From: an uncultured Porphyromonadaceae bacterium
GTDB taxonomy: Bacteria; Bacteroidota; Bacteroidia; Bacteroidales; Muribaculaceae
Length of the DNA stretch: 64,000 nucleotides
Direction: 5' to 3'
Assembly (NCBI GenBank): GCA_902489275.1
Contig: CABTZK010000006.1
Coordinates: forward strand, 25,709 to 89,708
The notes under the pieces are model-generated. The model saw only the letters and a list, made by a program, of their open reading frames with translations. It ran no database searches and was not told the DNA's origin. Numbering within the stretch: position 1 is the first letter of the stretch; every line of letters starts with the position of its first letter. Shown in pieces: positions 45,304 through 54,565 of the stretch. Both the position numbers and the translations under genes were made by a program.

Positions 45304-45311
45304 TAAGTTTG
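45304..45311 (+). promoter_or_regulatory. -7 box of purN
   Basis: TAAGTTTG followed by CAGG, 33 bases before the purN ATG. The -33 element is not clear. Confidence 0.5.
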
Positions 45312-45344
45312 CAGGTGTAAACTTTCTTGTAGTAGAATCAACAG

Positions 45345-45908
45345 ATGAAGAAGATTTCTATTTTTGTGTCGGGCACGGGTACGAATGCCGAGCACATTGT
45401 CAAGCATTTTGCCGGTAGCACGTCTGTTGCGGTTGACTCGGTGATTTGCAACCGCCGTCATGCGCCAGTGATTGAGCGTCTCAGACCCTTGGGTATCGAG
45501 GTGCAGGTGTTCGGGCGCGAGGAGTGGCTTCACCCCATCAGCGTGACTCGCCTTTTGCAGGATAGCGGTGTCGATCTCATTGTGCTGGCCGGGTTTCTCG
45601 CCATTGTGCGCGAGCCGCTGCTCAGCGCCTTCGAGGGGCGGATTCTCAACATCCATCCGTCGCTGCTGCCCAAGTTTGGGGGGCCTGGCTACTGGGGGGG
45701 CAATGTGCATGAGGCTGTGATTGCGGCGGGAGAGCGCGAGAGCGGCATCACCATTCATCAAGTGAGTGCCGAGGTCGATTGTGGCGCCATTGTGGCTCAG
45801 TACCGCTGCCCGGTGCTGCCTGGCGACACGCCCGCCACCCTTGAGGCCCGCGTGCACGGTTTAGAGTATCTCTACTACCCCCAAGTCATTGAACAAGCGC
45901 TCCGTTAG
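45345..45908 (+). CDS. purN: Phosphoribosylglycinamide formyltransferase
   Basis: 187 residues. It transfers a formyl group from 10-formyl-tetrahydrofolate to GAR, the third step of purine synthesis after PurD. The N-terminal ISIFVSGTGTNAEHI phosphate loop, the folate-site segment VLAGFLAIVREPLL, the catalytic ILNIHPSLLPKFGG (His) and the EVDCGAIVAQ (Asp) are present. The family usually runs to 190-215 residues, so this is slightly short but complete. Confidence 0.95.
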   Translation: MKKISIFVSGTGTNAEHIVKHFAGSTSVAVDSVICNRRHAPVIERLRPLGIEVQVFGREEWLHPISVTRLLQDSGVDLIVLAGFLAIVREPLLSAFEGRILNIHPSLLPKFGGPGYWGGNVHEAVIAAGERESGITIHQVSAEVDCGAIVAQYRCPVLPGDTPATLEARVHGLEYLYYPQVIEQALR

Positions 45909-45997
45909 GCGACAACATTCAGGGGGGGGTGCTGGCTTGCATACCCCCCTGGAAATGAATGTGCTGCGCCAGGCAGCGTGTGTTAATTCTTAACTTC

Positions 45998-46957
45998 TTA
46001 ACTGTCTTTGAACATGTCTTTGATGCCGCCAATCGACCCCAGCATGTTGGTAGCCTCGTAGGGCAGATACACGGTCTTGGTCTTGTCGCCAGTGGCCAGT
46101 TCCTGCATCATCTGGATATATTTTTGGGCAATCAGGTAGTTGGCAGGGTTGGTGTTCTTTCCCACGGCTGCGGTGATTTTGTCGATTGCCGTCGCCTCGG
46201 CTTCAGCCTTGCGGATGCGCGCTTGTGCCTCGCCCTCGGCTTGCAGGATTTTGGTCTGCTTGTCGGCCTCAGCCTGATTGATGCGGGCGGTCTTTTGCCC
46301 TTCCGATTGCAGGATGGCCGCCGCTTTTTGTCCCTCGCTGGTGAGAATGGTGGCGCGCTTGTTGCGCTCGGCCTGCATTTGCTTCTCCATGGCCTGGAGC
46401 ACGCTTTGCGGCGGGGTGATGTCTTGCAATTCCACACGGTTCACCTTGATGCCCCACTTGTTGGTAGCGTCGTCGAGCACGGCACGCAACTTGGTGTTGA
46501 TTGTGTCGCGGCTGGTGAGCGTCTCGTCAAGTTCCATCTCGCCGATGATGTTGCGCAAGGTGGTTTGCGTCAGTTTCTCGATGGCGTTGGGCAGGTTGTT
46601 GATTTCATACACGGCCTTGAACGGGTCCACGATTTGGAAATAGAGCAAGGCGTTGATTTGCATTTGGATGTTATCCTTGGTAATCACGTTTTGCTTGTCA
46701 AAGTCGTACACCTGCTCGCGCAAGTCGATGCGGTTGGTGTAGTAGTAGCGCCCGCTGCTATACGACACCACATTCTTGGCGCGGTCGATGAAAGGGATGA
46801 TGACATTGATGCCAGGCTTGAAAGTGGCGTAATACTTGCCCAGCCGCTCGATGATTTTCGTCTCGCTTTGAGGGATGATCACGAGGCTCATTTTCACTAA
46901 AATCAGCGCCAGGATCACGAGCGCGATTAAAATGTACATTCCAATACTCATAGTCAA
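45998..46957 (-). CDS. SPFH/band 7 (paraslipin, QmcA-type) membrane scaffold protein
   Basis: 319 residues. One N-terminal transmembrane helix (about 7-28) leads to the SPFH domain (RLGKYYATFKPGINVIIPFID, DKQNVITKDNIQM) and then a long Ala/Glu/Arg-rich coiled coil (about 190-270; EKQMQAERNKRATILTSEGQ pattern) that forms oligomers. Such proteins organise membrane microdomains. Encoded nine bases after its NfeD partner, the usual nfeD-SPFH operon; the pair is thought to act in membrane stress and quality control. Confidence 0.93.
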   Translation of the reverse strand: MTMSIGMYILIALVILALILVKMSLVIIPQSETKIIERLGKYYATFKPGINVIIPFIDRAKNVVSYSSGRYYYTNRIDLREQVYDFDKQNVITKDNIQMQINALLYFQIVDPFKAVYEINNLPNAIEKLTQTTLRNIIGEMELDETLTSRDTINTKLRAVLDDATNKWGIKVNRVELQDITPPQSVLQAMEKQMQAERNKRATILTSEGQKAAAILQSEGQKTARINQAEADKQTKILQAEGEAQARIRKAEAEATAIDKITAAVGKNTNPANYLIAQKYIQMMQELATGDKTKTVYLPYEATNMLGSIGGIKDMFKDS

Positions 46958-46966
46958 TTTGAAATT

Positions 46967-47422
46967 TTAGGGTTGAACGGTCTCTACGGTAATGATGATC
47001 GACTCGCGGCCGGTGACGCGCACTTTAGCCCCAACGGGGATGTCGCAGGCGCTCGTGGAGCGCGCTTTCCAGTCGTCGCCATCGATGGCCACGCGGCCAT
47101 AGTCGCCCGCCTTGATGGTCTGGCTCACGGTGCCCTCGCGCCCCATGAGCGCGTCGGCATTGCTCGGGCGGCACTGCTCGTGCTTGTGCAGGCACTTGAG
47201 CGCAAACGGCCTTACAAAAACCAAGCACAAGGTCGAGGCCACGACCCAGGCGATGATCTGCGTCGTGAGGTTTGCGCCCACTGCTGCCACAATGGCCGCT
47301 GCGACAGCGCCGAGCGAGAAACACATAATGAAGAAGTCGTCGCTGGTGAGCTCCAAAATCAGGCAGATGATGCACAGCAGTGCCCATGCTTGCCACTGGT
47401 TGGCAATGAAATATTCAATCAT
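46967..47422 (-). CDS. NfeD-family membrane protein
   Basis: 151 residues. Three hydrophobic segments near residues 10-30, 32-48 and 50-75 precede a C-terminal OB-fold domain (about 85-151; MGREGTVSQTIKAGDYGRV and KVRVTGRESIIITVE), the NfeD signature. NfeD proteins partner with SPFH proteins, here encoded directly downstream. No serine-protease domain is attached, so this is the short form. A TATCTTTA box lies about 35 bases upstream on the minus strand. Confidence 0.92.
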   Translation of the reverse strand: MIEYFIANQWQAWALLCIICLILELTSDDFFIMCFSLGAVAAAIVAAVGANLTTQIIAWVVASTLCLVFVRPFALKCLHKHEQCRPSNADALMGREGTVSQTIKAGDYGRVAIDGDDWKARSTSACDIPVGAKVRVTGRESIIITVETVQP

Positions 47423-47545
47423 GATTTGCAGTAATGTTTAGATTTTTTGTAAAGATAGGAAAAATAATGGAGATTTCACTCCGATAGCCCATTAAAAAAG
47501 AAAAAAAACGGCGAGCAATCACCTCATTTTTCCCTCTCCCGTGAA

Positions 47546-48376
47546 CTATGGGGTGATGCCAAGCAGCAGCTGGTTCCAGTAGTCGCGATGCTCGGGGTCG
47601 GCGGCGCGCTTGTCGCTCAACTTTTGGATCGCCGTCTCGCGGGCCACATTCACCACGTGGCTCATCACCCACTCGGCGTGGGTGTTGCCTTGCGGCTTGA
47701 GCGCTAAACTGTGTATCACGTCGTCCATGGCGTCCTCGTAAAGGCCCATGTTAAAGAACTCGGTGGCGCGGTAGGCGTAGGAATTGTAATCGGTATGCTC
47801 GCCGACGATCGTTTTATTAAAAGCGTCGACGGCCTCGGCGGGTCGTCCTTTTGCGCCCAGCACGCACCCCAACCCTATCCAGCCGTTGATGTTGAGGCTG
47901 TCGTGCTTGGCCAGGTAGCGGTAGTCGCGCTCGGCCTCGTCGAGCCTGTTGGCCGAGTGTTCCAGCGCGGCGCGGCGATAGCGGTAGTCGAGGTCGGCAG
48001 GCATCATCTGGATGCACTGGCTGAGTTGGCCGATAGCGCCGGCGGTATCGGCTTGGGCGGCTAAGATGCTGGAAAGCTCGTTGCGGGTCCAGGCAGCGAA
48101 TGCGGCATCGTCTTCGGGCAAGAGCTCCAAAGCCAGCTCGGCAGCCTCATGGGCCTCGTCAAGCTCCTTATTCTCGTGCTTGATGGCGGCTAAGTAGGCC
48201 CAGGCATATCCGTTGGCAGGGTCGTCTTCCACCACTTCCATCATCAGCTTGAGCGCTTGGGCGTAGTTTTCCTGGTTGAAGGCCTCGATGGCGCGTTGAT
48301 AGTTATTGACCTCGGCTTGCAGGCTCACACTGGCGCTCATGGCCAGCAGCGTGAGGGTGAATACAATTCTTTTCAT
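47546..48376 (-). CDS. Exported tetratricopeptide-repeat protein
   Basis: 276 residues from the ATG at 48376, which starts a signal peptide (MKRIVFTLTL to SLQA); an ATG at 48403 adds nine non-hydrophobic residues. About six TPR-type helical pairs fill the rest (YQRAIEAFNQENYAQALKLM, YAWAYLAAIKHENKELDEAH and so on). The protein should be periplasmic or surface-associated and bind a protein partner, identity unknown. A TAACTTTG box lies about 35 bases upstream on the minus strand and GAGGA lies close before the ATG. Confidence 0.85.
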   Translation of the reverse strand: MKRIVFTLTLLAMSASVSLQAEVNNYQRAIEAFNQENYAQALKLMMEVVEDDPANGYAWAYLAAIKHENKELDEAHEAAELALELLPEDDAAFAAWTRNELSSILAAQADTAGAIGQLSQCIQMMPADLDYRYRRAALEHSANRLDEAERDYRYLAKHDSLNINGWIGLGCVLGAKGRPAEAVDAFNKTIVGEHTDYNSYAYRATEFFNMGLYEDAMDDVIHSLALKPQGNTHAEWVMSHVVNVARETAIQKLSDKRAADPEHRDYWNQLLLGITP

Positions 48377-48526
48377 TTTTTCCTCATGATTGGTTGAATG
48401 CACAAAGTTAACAACAATTTTGGCATAATCGCTAAAAAATCATGATTTTGAGCCACATGACCGCTCAATTTTCGTCAATTTCGGCTTTTAGTGGGGCAAA
48501 AAAAAGCGCAGGAACGACTTTTGGAC

Positions 48527-48534
48527 TATCTTTG
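48527..48534 (+). promoter_or_regulatory. -7 promoter box touching the start codon
   Basis: TATCTTTG ends five bases before the GTG at 48540 and 17 before the ATG at 48552, so the mRNA is leaderless or nearly so. Confidence 0.65.
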
Positions 48535-48539
48535 CAGTC

Positions 48540-49514
48540 GTGAAACGAGTGATGCGATTTCTCAAGGACTGGACGCTCCCGGTGGCGATGGTCACGGGAG
48601 CGGCCATCTATTTCTTGTTTGCGCTGGCGCCAGCGCTGGGCGGTGTTTCGGCGGTGATGAGCCCCGTCTTTGATGCGGTCTTGCCGTGGATGCTGTTTTT
48701 GATTTTGTTCGTCACCTTTTGCAAGGTCGATTTCCACAGGCTCAGGCCCACGCGGTGGCACTTGTGGGTGAGCATGGCTCAGGCGCTGCTTGTGGCGCTG
48801 CTTGTAGGCGTGATGCGCTTAGCGGGCCTTCAGGGCTTCGGGCGCGTGCTGGTGGAGTGCGCCGTGGTGTGTTTCATTTGCCCCACGGCCGCCGCTGCCG
48901 CTGTGGTGACGGCCAAGCTCGACGGTGACTTGGAGGCCATGACCGGCTACACGTTTATTTCCAACTTGCTGGCCTCGGCGAGCATTCCGTTCTTTTTCCC
49001 AATCATGGAGGTTGAGCACGCCAATGTGGAATTTGCCGCTTTGTTCTTGCGCATCTTGTGCAAGGTGTTCATGGTGCTGGTTCTGCCCATGGTGCTGGCT
49101 CACGTGGTCAAGCACGATGCTCCGCGCTTGCAGGGCCTGATACGCTCCAAGCCCGACTTGGGGTTCTACCTGTGGGCGTTCCTGCTCATGATGGTCACTG
49201 GTGTGACGTTGCGCAACATGAGGAGCGCCCAGGTCACGCCCGCCGGCATCGCGGCCATTGCAGGGGTGAGCCTGCTGGCTTGCGTGTTGCAGTTTGCCAT
49301 TGGCCGCTGCGTGGGTCGCCGTTTCGGAGCCACTGTTGAGGCGGGACAAGGGCTTGGGCAAAAGAACACCTCGTTTGCCATTTGGGCAGCGAGTGCCTAC
49401 CTCGCCCCGCTCACCAGCGTGGCGCCGGGTTGCTACATCTTGTGGCAAAATGCTGTCAATAGCCTGCAGCTCTATCGCCACCAGAGGCGGTCGTCACGCT
49501 ACGCGAGTAGGTGA
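48540..49514 (+). CDS. BASS-family (bile acid:sodium symporter-like) transporter
   Basis: 324 residues from the GTG; the ATG four codons later is the alternative. Eight to ten hydrophobic helices are visible, with the family pattern FLKDWTLPVAM at the start, LPWMLFLILFVTFCKV, CPTAAAAAVVTAKLDGD and GQKNTSFAIWAA near residue 285. BASS proteins move bile acids, pantoate, pyruvate or similar organic anions with sodium; which one is unknown here. The gene is strongly G-rich on the + strand. Confidence 0.85.
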   Translation: MKRVMRFLKDWTLPVAMVTGAAIYFLFALAPALGGVSAVMSPVFDAVLPWMLFLILFVTFCKVDFHRLRPTRWHLWVSMAQALLVALLVGVMRLAGLQGFGRVLVECAVVCFICPTAAAAAVVTAKLDGDLEAMTGYTFISNLLASASIPFFFPIMEVEHANVEFAALFLRILCKVFMVLVLPMVLAHVVKHDAPRLQGLIRSKPDLGFYLWAFLLMMVTGVTLRNMRSAQVTPAGIAAIAGVSLLACVLQFAIGRCVGRRFGATVEAGQGLGQKNTSFAIWAASAYLAPLTSVAPGCYILWQNAVNSLQLYRHQRRSSRYASR

Positions 49515-49566
49515 CTTTCGCGCGTGCCTCGCCCAGGCTCATGGAATTTTTCTTCGGCAATTTCAC

Positions 49567-49597
49567 GTGCTTTTTACGGAAAAAAGCACTATCTTTG
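49567..49597 (+). promoter_or_regulatory. dnaX promoter with an inverted repeat in its spacer
   Basis: TATCTTTG at 49590-49597 is the -7 box. Just before it an inverted repeat, GTGCTTTTT (49567-49575) with AAAAAGCAC (49581-49589), fills the spacer and covers the -33 position. It could be an operator, or a hairpin ending the upstream BASS transcript, although no T tract follows. Confidence 0.5.
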
Positions 49598-49624
49598 TCA
49601 ATCTATACAAAACTTCGTCAGCCC

Positions 49625-51322
49625 ATGAGTGAAAACTATATCGTTTCGGCACGGAAATATCGCCCGTCGACCTTCAGCGCCGTTGTGGGTCAGCAGGCGC
49701 TCACCCACACGCTCCAAACAGCCATTGCCAGCAGCCGGTTGGCGCATGCCTACCTGTTTTGCGGTCCTCGCGGCGTGGGCAAGACCACTTGCGCGCGCAT
49801 CTTTGCCAAGGCCATCAATTGTGAGCACCTCACGCCCCAAGGCGAGCCCTGCAACGAGTGCGAGTCGTGTCGCGCCTTCAACGAGCAGCGCAGCTACAAC
49901 ATTGTAGAGCTTGACGCGGCCAGCAATAATGGCGTGGACGAGATCAGGGCGCTCAACGACCAAGTGCGCATCCCTCCACAGGTGGGACGCTACCGCGTGT
50001 TCATCATCGACGAGGTGCACATGCTCTCTACCGCCGCGTTCAACGCCTTTCTCAAGACCCTTGAGGAGCCGCCGGAATATGCCGTGTTTATTTTAGCCAC
50101 GACCGAGAAGCAGAAAATCATTCCCACCATCTTGTCGCGCTGCCAAATTTACGACTTCGCCCGCATCAAGGTGCCCGACATCGTGCAGCAGCTGCAATAC
50201 ATCGCCCGCGACCGTGGCGTGGAGGCCGAGAGTGCCGCGCTCAATGTTATAGCCCAAAAGGCCGATGGCGCCATGCGCGACGCGCTTTCGATCTTCGACC
50301 AGGTCTCGGCATCGAGCGAGGGCCACATCACCTATCAGCGTGCGCTTGAGAACCTCAACGTGCTCGACTATGACTACTATTTTCGCCTCGACGAGGCATT
50401 TCTGCACAGCGACGTGCCGCAGGCGCTGCTCATCTATAAGGACATTCGTGACCACGGATTTGACTCGCAATTCTTCATCAATGGCTTGGCGCAGCACATT
50501 CGCGACCTGATGGTGGCCAGCAACCCCCAAACTGCCGTGTTGCTGGAGATGAACGCCGATGTCGCGCAGCGCTTTGTGCAAGAGGCGGCTCACTTCAAGC
50601 CCGCGTTCTACTATCGGGTCATGGACTTGTGCAACTTTTGCGACCTCAACTACCGTGCCGCAAGCAACAAGCAGTTGATGGTGGAGCTGACGCTCATCAA
50701 GCTTTGCCAGTTGCTCTCGCAGCCTGTGCCTACAACGGGCGAGGGGCCCGCCAAGATGGCCAAGATGACCAAGACTCGCCAACCGGCGGCGGCGAGCCAA
50801 ACAGCCACGCCGAGTGCCGCCAGGCCGCAATCCCCCACTCCACCCTTGCAGGCCCCCCAGCCTCGCGCATCGGTGGCTCGGAAGCCCGTGGTGCAGCGCC
50901 ATCAAGTGCAGCGGCAAGCGGCGGATCCTGCCCCAGTCTCGTCTCCAGCTCCTGCCCACCGGCAGCAGCCGTTCACCGAGGAGCAATTGATCGAGGCATG
51001 GAAGGCCTACGTCAAGCAGCATCCCGACCAGATCCTTGTGACCAGAATCATGAACTCGATGAAGCCAAAGCGCATCGACGAGGTGACTTATCGCCTGACC
51101 TTAGCGCCTGGGCAAGATGGCTTTATCACGCCAAGCCTGGCTGAGATTCTCGCATTCTTGCGCAGCGCCGTGAACAACGACATGCTCGCCATTGAGCTCC
51201 AAGTCGATGACTCAATCAAGCCTCCAAAGGTTTGGACCGGCCGAGAGATCGTGGACGACATCCGCAGCCGCCATGCTAACTTAGACGGCCTCATCAAGAC
51301 CTACGGCCTTACCCTCGCTTAG
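49625..51322 (+). CDS. dnaX: DNA polymerase III subunits gamma and tau
   Basis: 565 residues from the ATG at 49625 (MSENYIVSARKYRP), the conserved family start; the upstream frame from 49511 is rejected because the promoter lies inside it. It is the AAA+ subunit of the clamp loader that places the beta clamp on DNA. Walker A GPRGVGKTT, the zinc-binding cysteines of CEHL...CNECESC (about residues 62-80), Walker B FIIDEVHML and the sensor-1/SRC region ATTEKQKIIPTILSRC are intact. A Pro/Ala/Gln-rich linker (about 375-450) precedes a C-terminal tau-like domain. No slippery A-run of the E. coli type was seen. Confidence 0.95.
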   Translation: MSENYIVSARKYRPSTFSAVVGQQALTHTLQTAIASSRLAHAYLFCGPRGVGKTTCARIFAKAINCEHLTPQGEPCNECESCRAFNEQRSYNIVELDAASNNGVDEIRALNDQVRIPPQVGRYRVFIIDEVHMLSTAAFNAFLKTLEEPPEYAVFILATTEKQKIIPTILSRCQIYDFARIKVPDIVQQLQYIARDRGVEAESAALNVIAQKADGAMRDALSIFDQVSASSEGHITYQRALENLNVLDYDYYFRLDEAFLHSDVPQALLIYKDIRDHGFDSQFFINGLAQHIRDLMVASNPQTAVLLEMNADVAQRFVQEAAHFKPAFYYRVMDLCNFCDLNYRAASNKQLMVELTLIKLCQLLSQPVPTTGEGPAKMAKMTKTRQPAAASQTATPSAARPQSPTPPLQAPQPRASVARKPVVQRHQVQRQAADPAPVSSPAPAHRQQPFTEEQLIEAWKAYVKQHPDQILVTRIMNSMKPKRIDEVTYRLTLAPGQDGFITPSLAEILAFLRSAVNNDMLAIELQVDDSIKPPKVWTGREIVDDIRSRHANLDGLIKTYGLTLA

Positions 51323-51510
51323 CCCCTTGCAGCCCGCTCCCGGCAAAAAATGTGTGAGGAGATGTGCAAAAACTGGGTGAAGCGTCGTGACTTATTCCAT
51401 TTGCAATCACTCAGGAATGTTCCCTGTAATTTCGCTTGATCTCTCACAATCCAATGCTGAAATCCTAAGAACTCTTGTTTTGTCATGTAAACAATGATTC
51501 TATTTATAAA
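51323..51510. other. Intergenic gap, nothing recognised
   Basis: 188 bases between convergent dnaX and the HAD gene. No terminator hairpin with a T tract or other feature was recognised. Confidence 0.5.
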
Positions 51511-52356
51511 CTATTTGTTGTGTTGGGAGGTGTGGGCCAGGATGTAGCGGCCCACGGCATGAGTGACGTTGGGCTGAATCACTTGGCTGGCAGCGGCTTT
51601 GACCTCGGGGAAAGCGTTCCCGACGGCCACGCTGTAGTCAGCGACCTGCATCATGAGAATGTCGTTGCGGTTATCGCCAAAGACGATGAGGCAGTCACTC
51701 CCGGTCATCTGCTTCAGTCGTTTCACGGCTGCGGCCTTGCTCACGCCGGGTGCATAGATTTCGAGGATGCCCGATGCGTTGTCGAAGATGTCGTGATAGA
51801 GCACCGCCGAGCAGGAAATGGTGGCTTTGATTTCCTCATAGATGGGCTTGAGGCGGGCATAATCCTGCATCGAGAAGATGAGCATGGCGTCGTCACGGCT
51901 TTGGCTATAGCCTGGGTCACCAAGCATGAATTTCTTGAGTGCCAAGCCTTGCCGCTCGGCTACAAATTGCGCTTCTTGCTTGGACAGCGCCCCATAGTGG
52001 TGGGCATGGATGATGTGACCGTGGCGGCGATAGACAAAGGGGTGCAGGCCATGGCGCTCGTAGACGCGCGCGATGGCGCTAACGGTCTCTGTCGGCAGCA
52101 CGTTCACAATGGTATAGTCGCCCCGCTGGTTGTCCCACAAGGCTGCGCCGTTGAGGCAGATAAATGGCAAGTTGGCATTCACCTGGCTCATCAAGGGCAC
52201 CACGGTGGCAGGGGTGCGGGCAGTGGCCACCGTGAAGAGGGCGCCTGCCGCAATCGCTTGGTTCAGCATCTGCACACTTTCGGGCGAGACCAGCGAGTCG
52301 CTGCCCAATAAGGTGCCGTCCATGTCGCTCACAAATAAGGGCTTTTTCTCGTTCAT
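51511..52356 (-). CDS. Cof-type HAD-superfamily phosphatase
   Basis: 281 residues from the ATG at 52356; the frame extends eight codons upstream into the promoter. Motif I VSDMDGTLLGSDS is at residues 9-21, motif II is around VATARTPAT, the motif III lysine lies near KAAAVKRL, and motif IV is GDNRNDILMM near residue 232. The C2-type cap sits between motifs II and III. Cof-like enzymes dephosphorylate sugar phosphates, flavin mononucleotide or pyridoxal phosphate; the substrate is unknown. A -7 box ends four bases before the ATG, so the mRNA is probably leaderless. Confidence 0.92.
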   Translation of the reverse strand: MNEKKPLFVSDMDGTLLGSDSLVSPESVQMLNQAIAAGALFTVATARTPATVVPLMSQVNANLPFICLNGAALWDNQRGDYTIVNVLPTETVSAIARVYERHGLHPFVYRRHGHIIHAHHYGALSKQEAQFVAERQGLALKKFMLGDPGYSQSRDDAMLIFSMQDYARLKPIYEEIKATISCSAVLYHDIFDNASGILEIYAPGVSKAAAVKRLKQMTGSDCLIVFGDNRNDILMMQVADYSVAVGNAFPEVKAAASQVIQPNVTHAVGRYILAHTSQHNK

Positions 52357-52360
52357 ACGG

Positions 52361-52368
52361 CAAAGGTA
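52361..52368 (-). promoter_or_regulatory. -7 promoter box touching the start codon of the HAD gene
   Basis: TACCTTTG on the minus strand; only four bases separate it from the ATG at 52356. Transcription should start at or beside the A of the ATG. Confidence 0.65.
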
Positions 52369-52468
52369 GCGATTTTTCATGGCATTTTTTGTGGAATTTT
52401 AGTCCAGCGATGCAACTTTTTGGGTCGCTTGCTGCGTCTAAGAGCAAAACAAATGAAATTCACTCAAC

Positions 52469-54565
52469 ATGAAACAATTTGCAGTCATTCTCTCTATCCT
52501 CTTCTTTCAATGGGCAGCCGTGAAGGCTCAGCCGGCCAGTGGGGCCACCGAACACAGCGACACGTCCATGTCGAGGACACTTGGCGAGGTGGTGGTGAGC
52601 GCCAGCCGCAAAATCAACAAAATCGACCGGCAAGTGATCTTGCCCAACCAGAGCCAGATTAAGGCATCGAGCAACGGCCTGGCGCTGCTGCAAAACTTGC
52701 AACTCGACCGCATTGTTGTGAATCCGATAGAAAAAAGCGTCAAAACCACCAGTAGTGAGGAAGTGCAGCTGCGCATCAATGGGGTAGAGGCCACGATAGA
52801 GGAAGTGCAAGCCATCAGGCCCGACGAGGTGAAGAAAGTGGAGTATCACGACAATCCTGGCCTGCGCTATGGTCATGTGGCAGCGGTGATTGACTATATT
52901 GTGCGTCACAAGGACTATGGCGGAAACGTCAATGTAGCGTTGGGTAACGGCATTTCCAAAAAAGGCTGGGGTGAGTATCGAATGGGCGGAAAATACACCC
53001 GTGGCAAGTCTACCTTGCAGTTACGGGGAAACTGGCGTCGCCGCAAACTCAAGTGGACGCGTGAAAACTATGAGACGTTTGTCTATCCCGATAGCGTCAT
53101 CAGTCATACCGATCTGGGAAATCCCACGGGGGCACACTTCAACAACACCTGGGCCTCGCTGGCCTACAGCTATACCGACCAGGACCGCCAACTGCTGAAC
53201 ATCACTTTCCGCAACCGCTACAACAACGCTCCAACAGCGATGAGCGACCGCAACAGCACCCAGTATCAAGGCAGCAACACTTACCACATCATTGACCATA
53301 AGCGTTCTTGGGAGGAGATTCCATCGCTCGACGTGTACTATCAGCGCGCTATCGGGCACAACCAGCAGCTCTATTTTGACTTGGTAGGTACGCTCATGAG
53401 CAACAACGCCAAGCGACACTATCAGTCTATTTTCCAGGGAGACACTACAAGCATTAGCAGCCACATAAGGGGGCAAAAGCAAAGTCTGATTGGCGAAGCC
53501 ATCTATGAGAAACAATTCAGCGCCGGGAAACTGACAGCTGGATTGAGGCACATGCAATCGCACATGAGCAACACCTATCTGGGAGAGGCAGAAAGCCGCA
53601 TCCGCATGAATACGGCTAAAACCTATGGCTTTGTCGAGTATCAAGCCCCACTGGGCTCAAAACTGAATTATACGCTGGGGATGGGCTTGACAAGAACGTA
53701 CAACAGCCAAGGAAAGCAGTCGCAAGAGAACTATGTTGTTCACCCCACGCTCACCGTTTCCTGCCAGCCAACCTCGCGCCTGTTCATGCGCTACAAGTTC
53801 TATGTATCGGGCTATTCGCCCTCCTTGTCGCAACTGAGCGATGTGGTGCAAGGCATCGACGTGTACCAATCTCGACGTGGCAACCCCAACTTGAAGACCA
53901 CAGCGTGCTACAGCAATACGTTTGACGCCAACTGGAAAAACAGCTTCATGAGTGTCAGCCTGTGGGCACGCTACAGCTATGACCACAAGCCCGTGATGGA
54001 TGAGACCGTCTTCGAGGATGGAATATTTATTCGCACCTTTGCCAACCAAAAGGCGTTCCACAGCATCACGGTTAATCCCACTTTCCAGTTTTCCCCTCTC
54101 GGGGAGCACTTGCAGATGAGTTTCTCGCCCAGTTTCAACCGCTACATCAGCCACGGGAACAGCTATACGCACACCTACAACAATTGGAGTTTCGAGGGCG
54201 ATGTGATGGCCACTTTCGGCCATTGGATGGCGGCTGGCAGCTTTCAGACCCGCTACAATAGGCTGATGGGAGAGGAGATTAGCTATGGCGAGGAAATGAC
54301 GATGGTGCGCTTGGGCTACACCACCAAGAAGTGGGAAGCCAGTTTAGACGTATTCATGCCTTTCTCCAAGCATTACTCGGTGAAAAGCGAGAACGTTTCT
54401 CAATTGGCGCCTTACCGTCAAAATGCCTTTACCAATGCGATTGCCCACTTTTTGGTACTCAATGTTTCGTTCAATCTCGATTTCGGCAAGCCGTCACGCG
54501 ATACCCACAAGCGCATCAACAATGCCGACACCGACAATGGCGTGCTTTCAGGAGCGAAGCAATGA
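52469..54565 (+). CDS. Outer-membrane beta-barrel, TonB-dependent receptor-like protein
   Basis: 698 residues with a signal peptide (MKQFAVILSI to VKAQ). A plug-type domain (about 35-155; LGEVVVSASRKI, VQLRINGVEATIEEV, DEVKKVEYHDNPGL) leads into a beta-barrel of about 530 residues with alternating aromatic strands. It is related in layout to the protein at 43086, but its base composition matches the surrounding genome. The substrate is unknown. No SusD-like partner or TonB gene is adjacent. Confidence 0.8.
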   Translation: MKQFAVILSILFFQWAAVKAQPASGATEHSDTSMSRTLGEVVVSASRKINKIDRQVILPNQSQIKASSNGLALLQNLQLDRIVVNPIEKSVKTTSSEEVQLRINGVEATIEEVQAIRPDEVKKVEYHDNPGLRYGHVAAVIDYIVRHKDYGGNVNVALGNGISKKGWGEYRMGGKYTRGKSTLQLRGNWRRRKLKWTRENYETFVYPDSVISHTDLGNPTGAHFNNTWASLAYSYTDQDRQLLNITFRNRYNNAPTAMSDRNSTQYQGSNTYHIIDHKRSWEEIPSLDVYYQRAIGHNQQLYFDLVGTLMSNNAKRHYQSIFQGDTTSISSHIRGQKQSLIGEAIYEKQFSAGKLTAGLRHMQSHMSNTYLGEAESRIRMNTAKTYGFVEYQAPLGSKLNYTLGMGLTRTYNSQGKQSQENYVVHPTLTVSCQPTSRLFMRYKFYVSGYSPSLSQLSDVVQGIDVYQSRRGNPNLKTTACYSNTFDANWKNSFMSVSLWARYSYDHKPVMDETVFEDGIFIRTFANQKAFHSITVNPTFQFSPLGEHLQMSFSPSFNRYISHGNSYTHTYNNWSFEGDVMATFGHWMAAGSFQTRYNRLMGEEISYGEEMTMVRLGYTTKKWEASLDVFMPFSKHYSVKSENVSQLAPYRQNAFTNAIAHFLVLNVSFNLDFGKPSRDTHKRINNADTDNGVLSGAKQ

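Noticed and set aside
45959..46900. A 313-codon + strand open frame over the SPFH gene
   Set aside because: It is antisense to a gene with a well-defined SPFH domain and in an nfeD operon; no motifs of its own.
49511..49624. Upstream extension of the dnaX frame
   Set aside because: The promoter -7 box (49590) is inside it; the conserved family start is MSENYIVSARKYRP at 49625.
49625..51322. Programmed frameshift in dnaX to make gamma
   Set aside because: No A-rich slippery run followed by a stem was seen in the expected region; a single tau-like product is more likely.
51475..52311. A 278-codon + strand open frame over the HAD phosphatase gene
   Set aside because: It is antisense to the HAD motifs, and the composition is a shadow.
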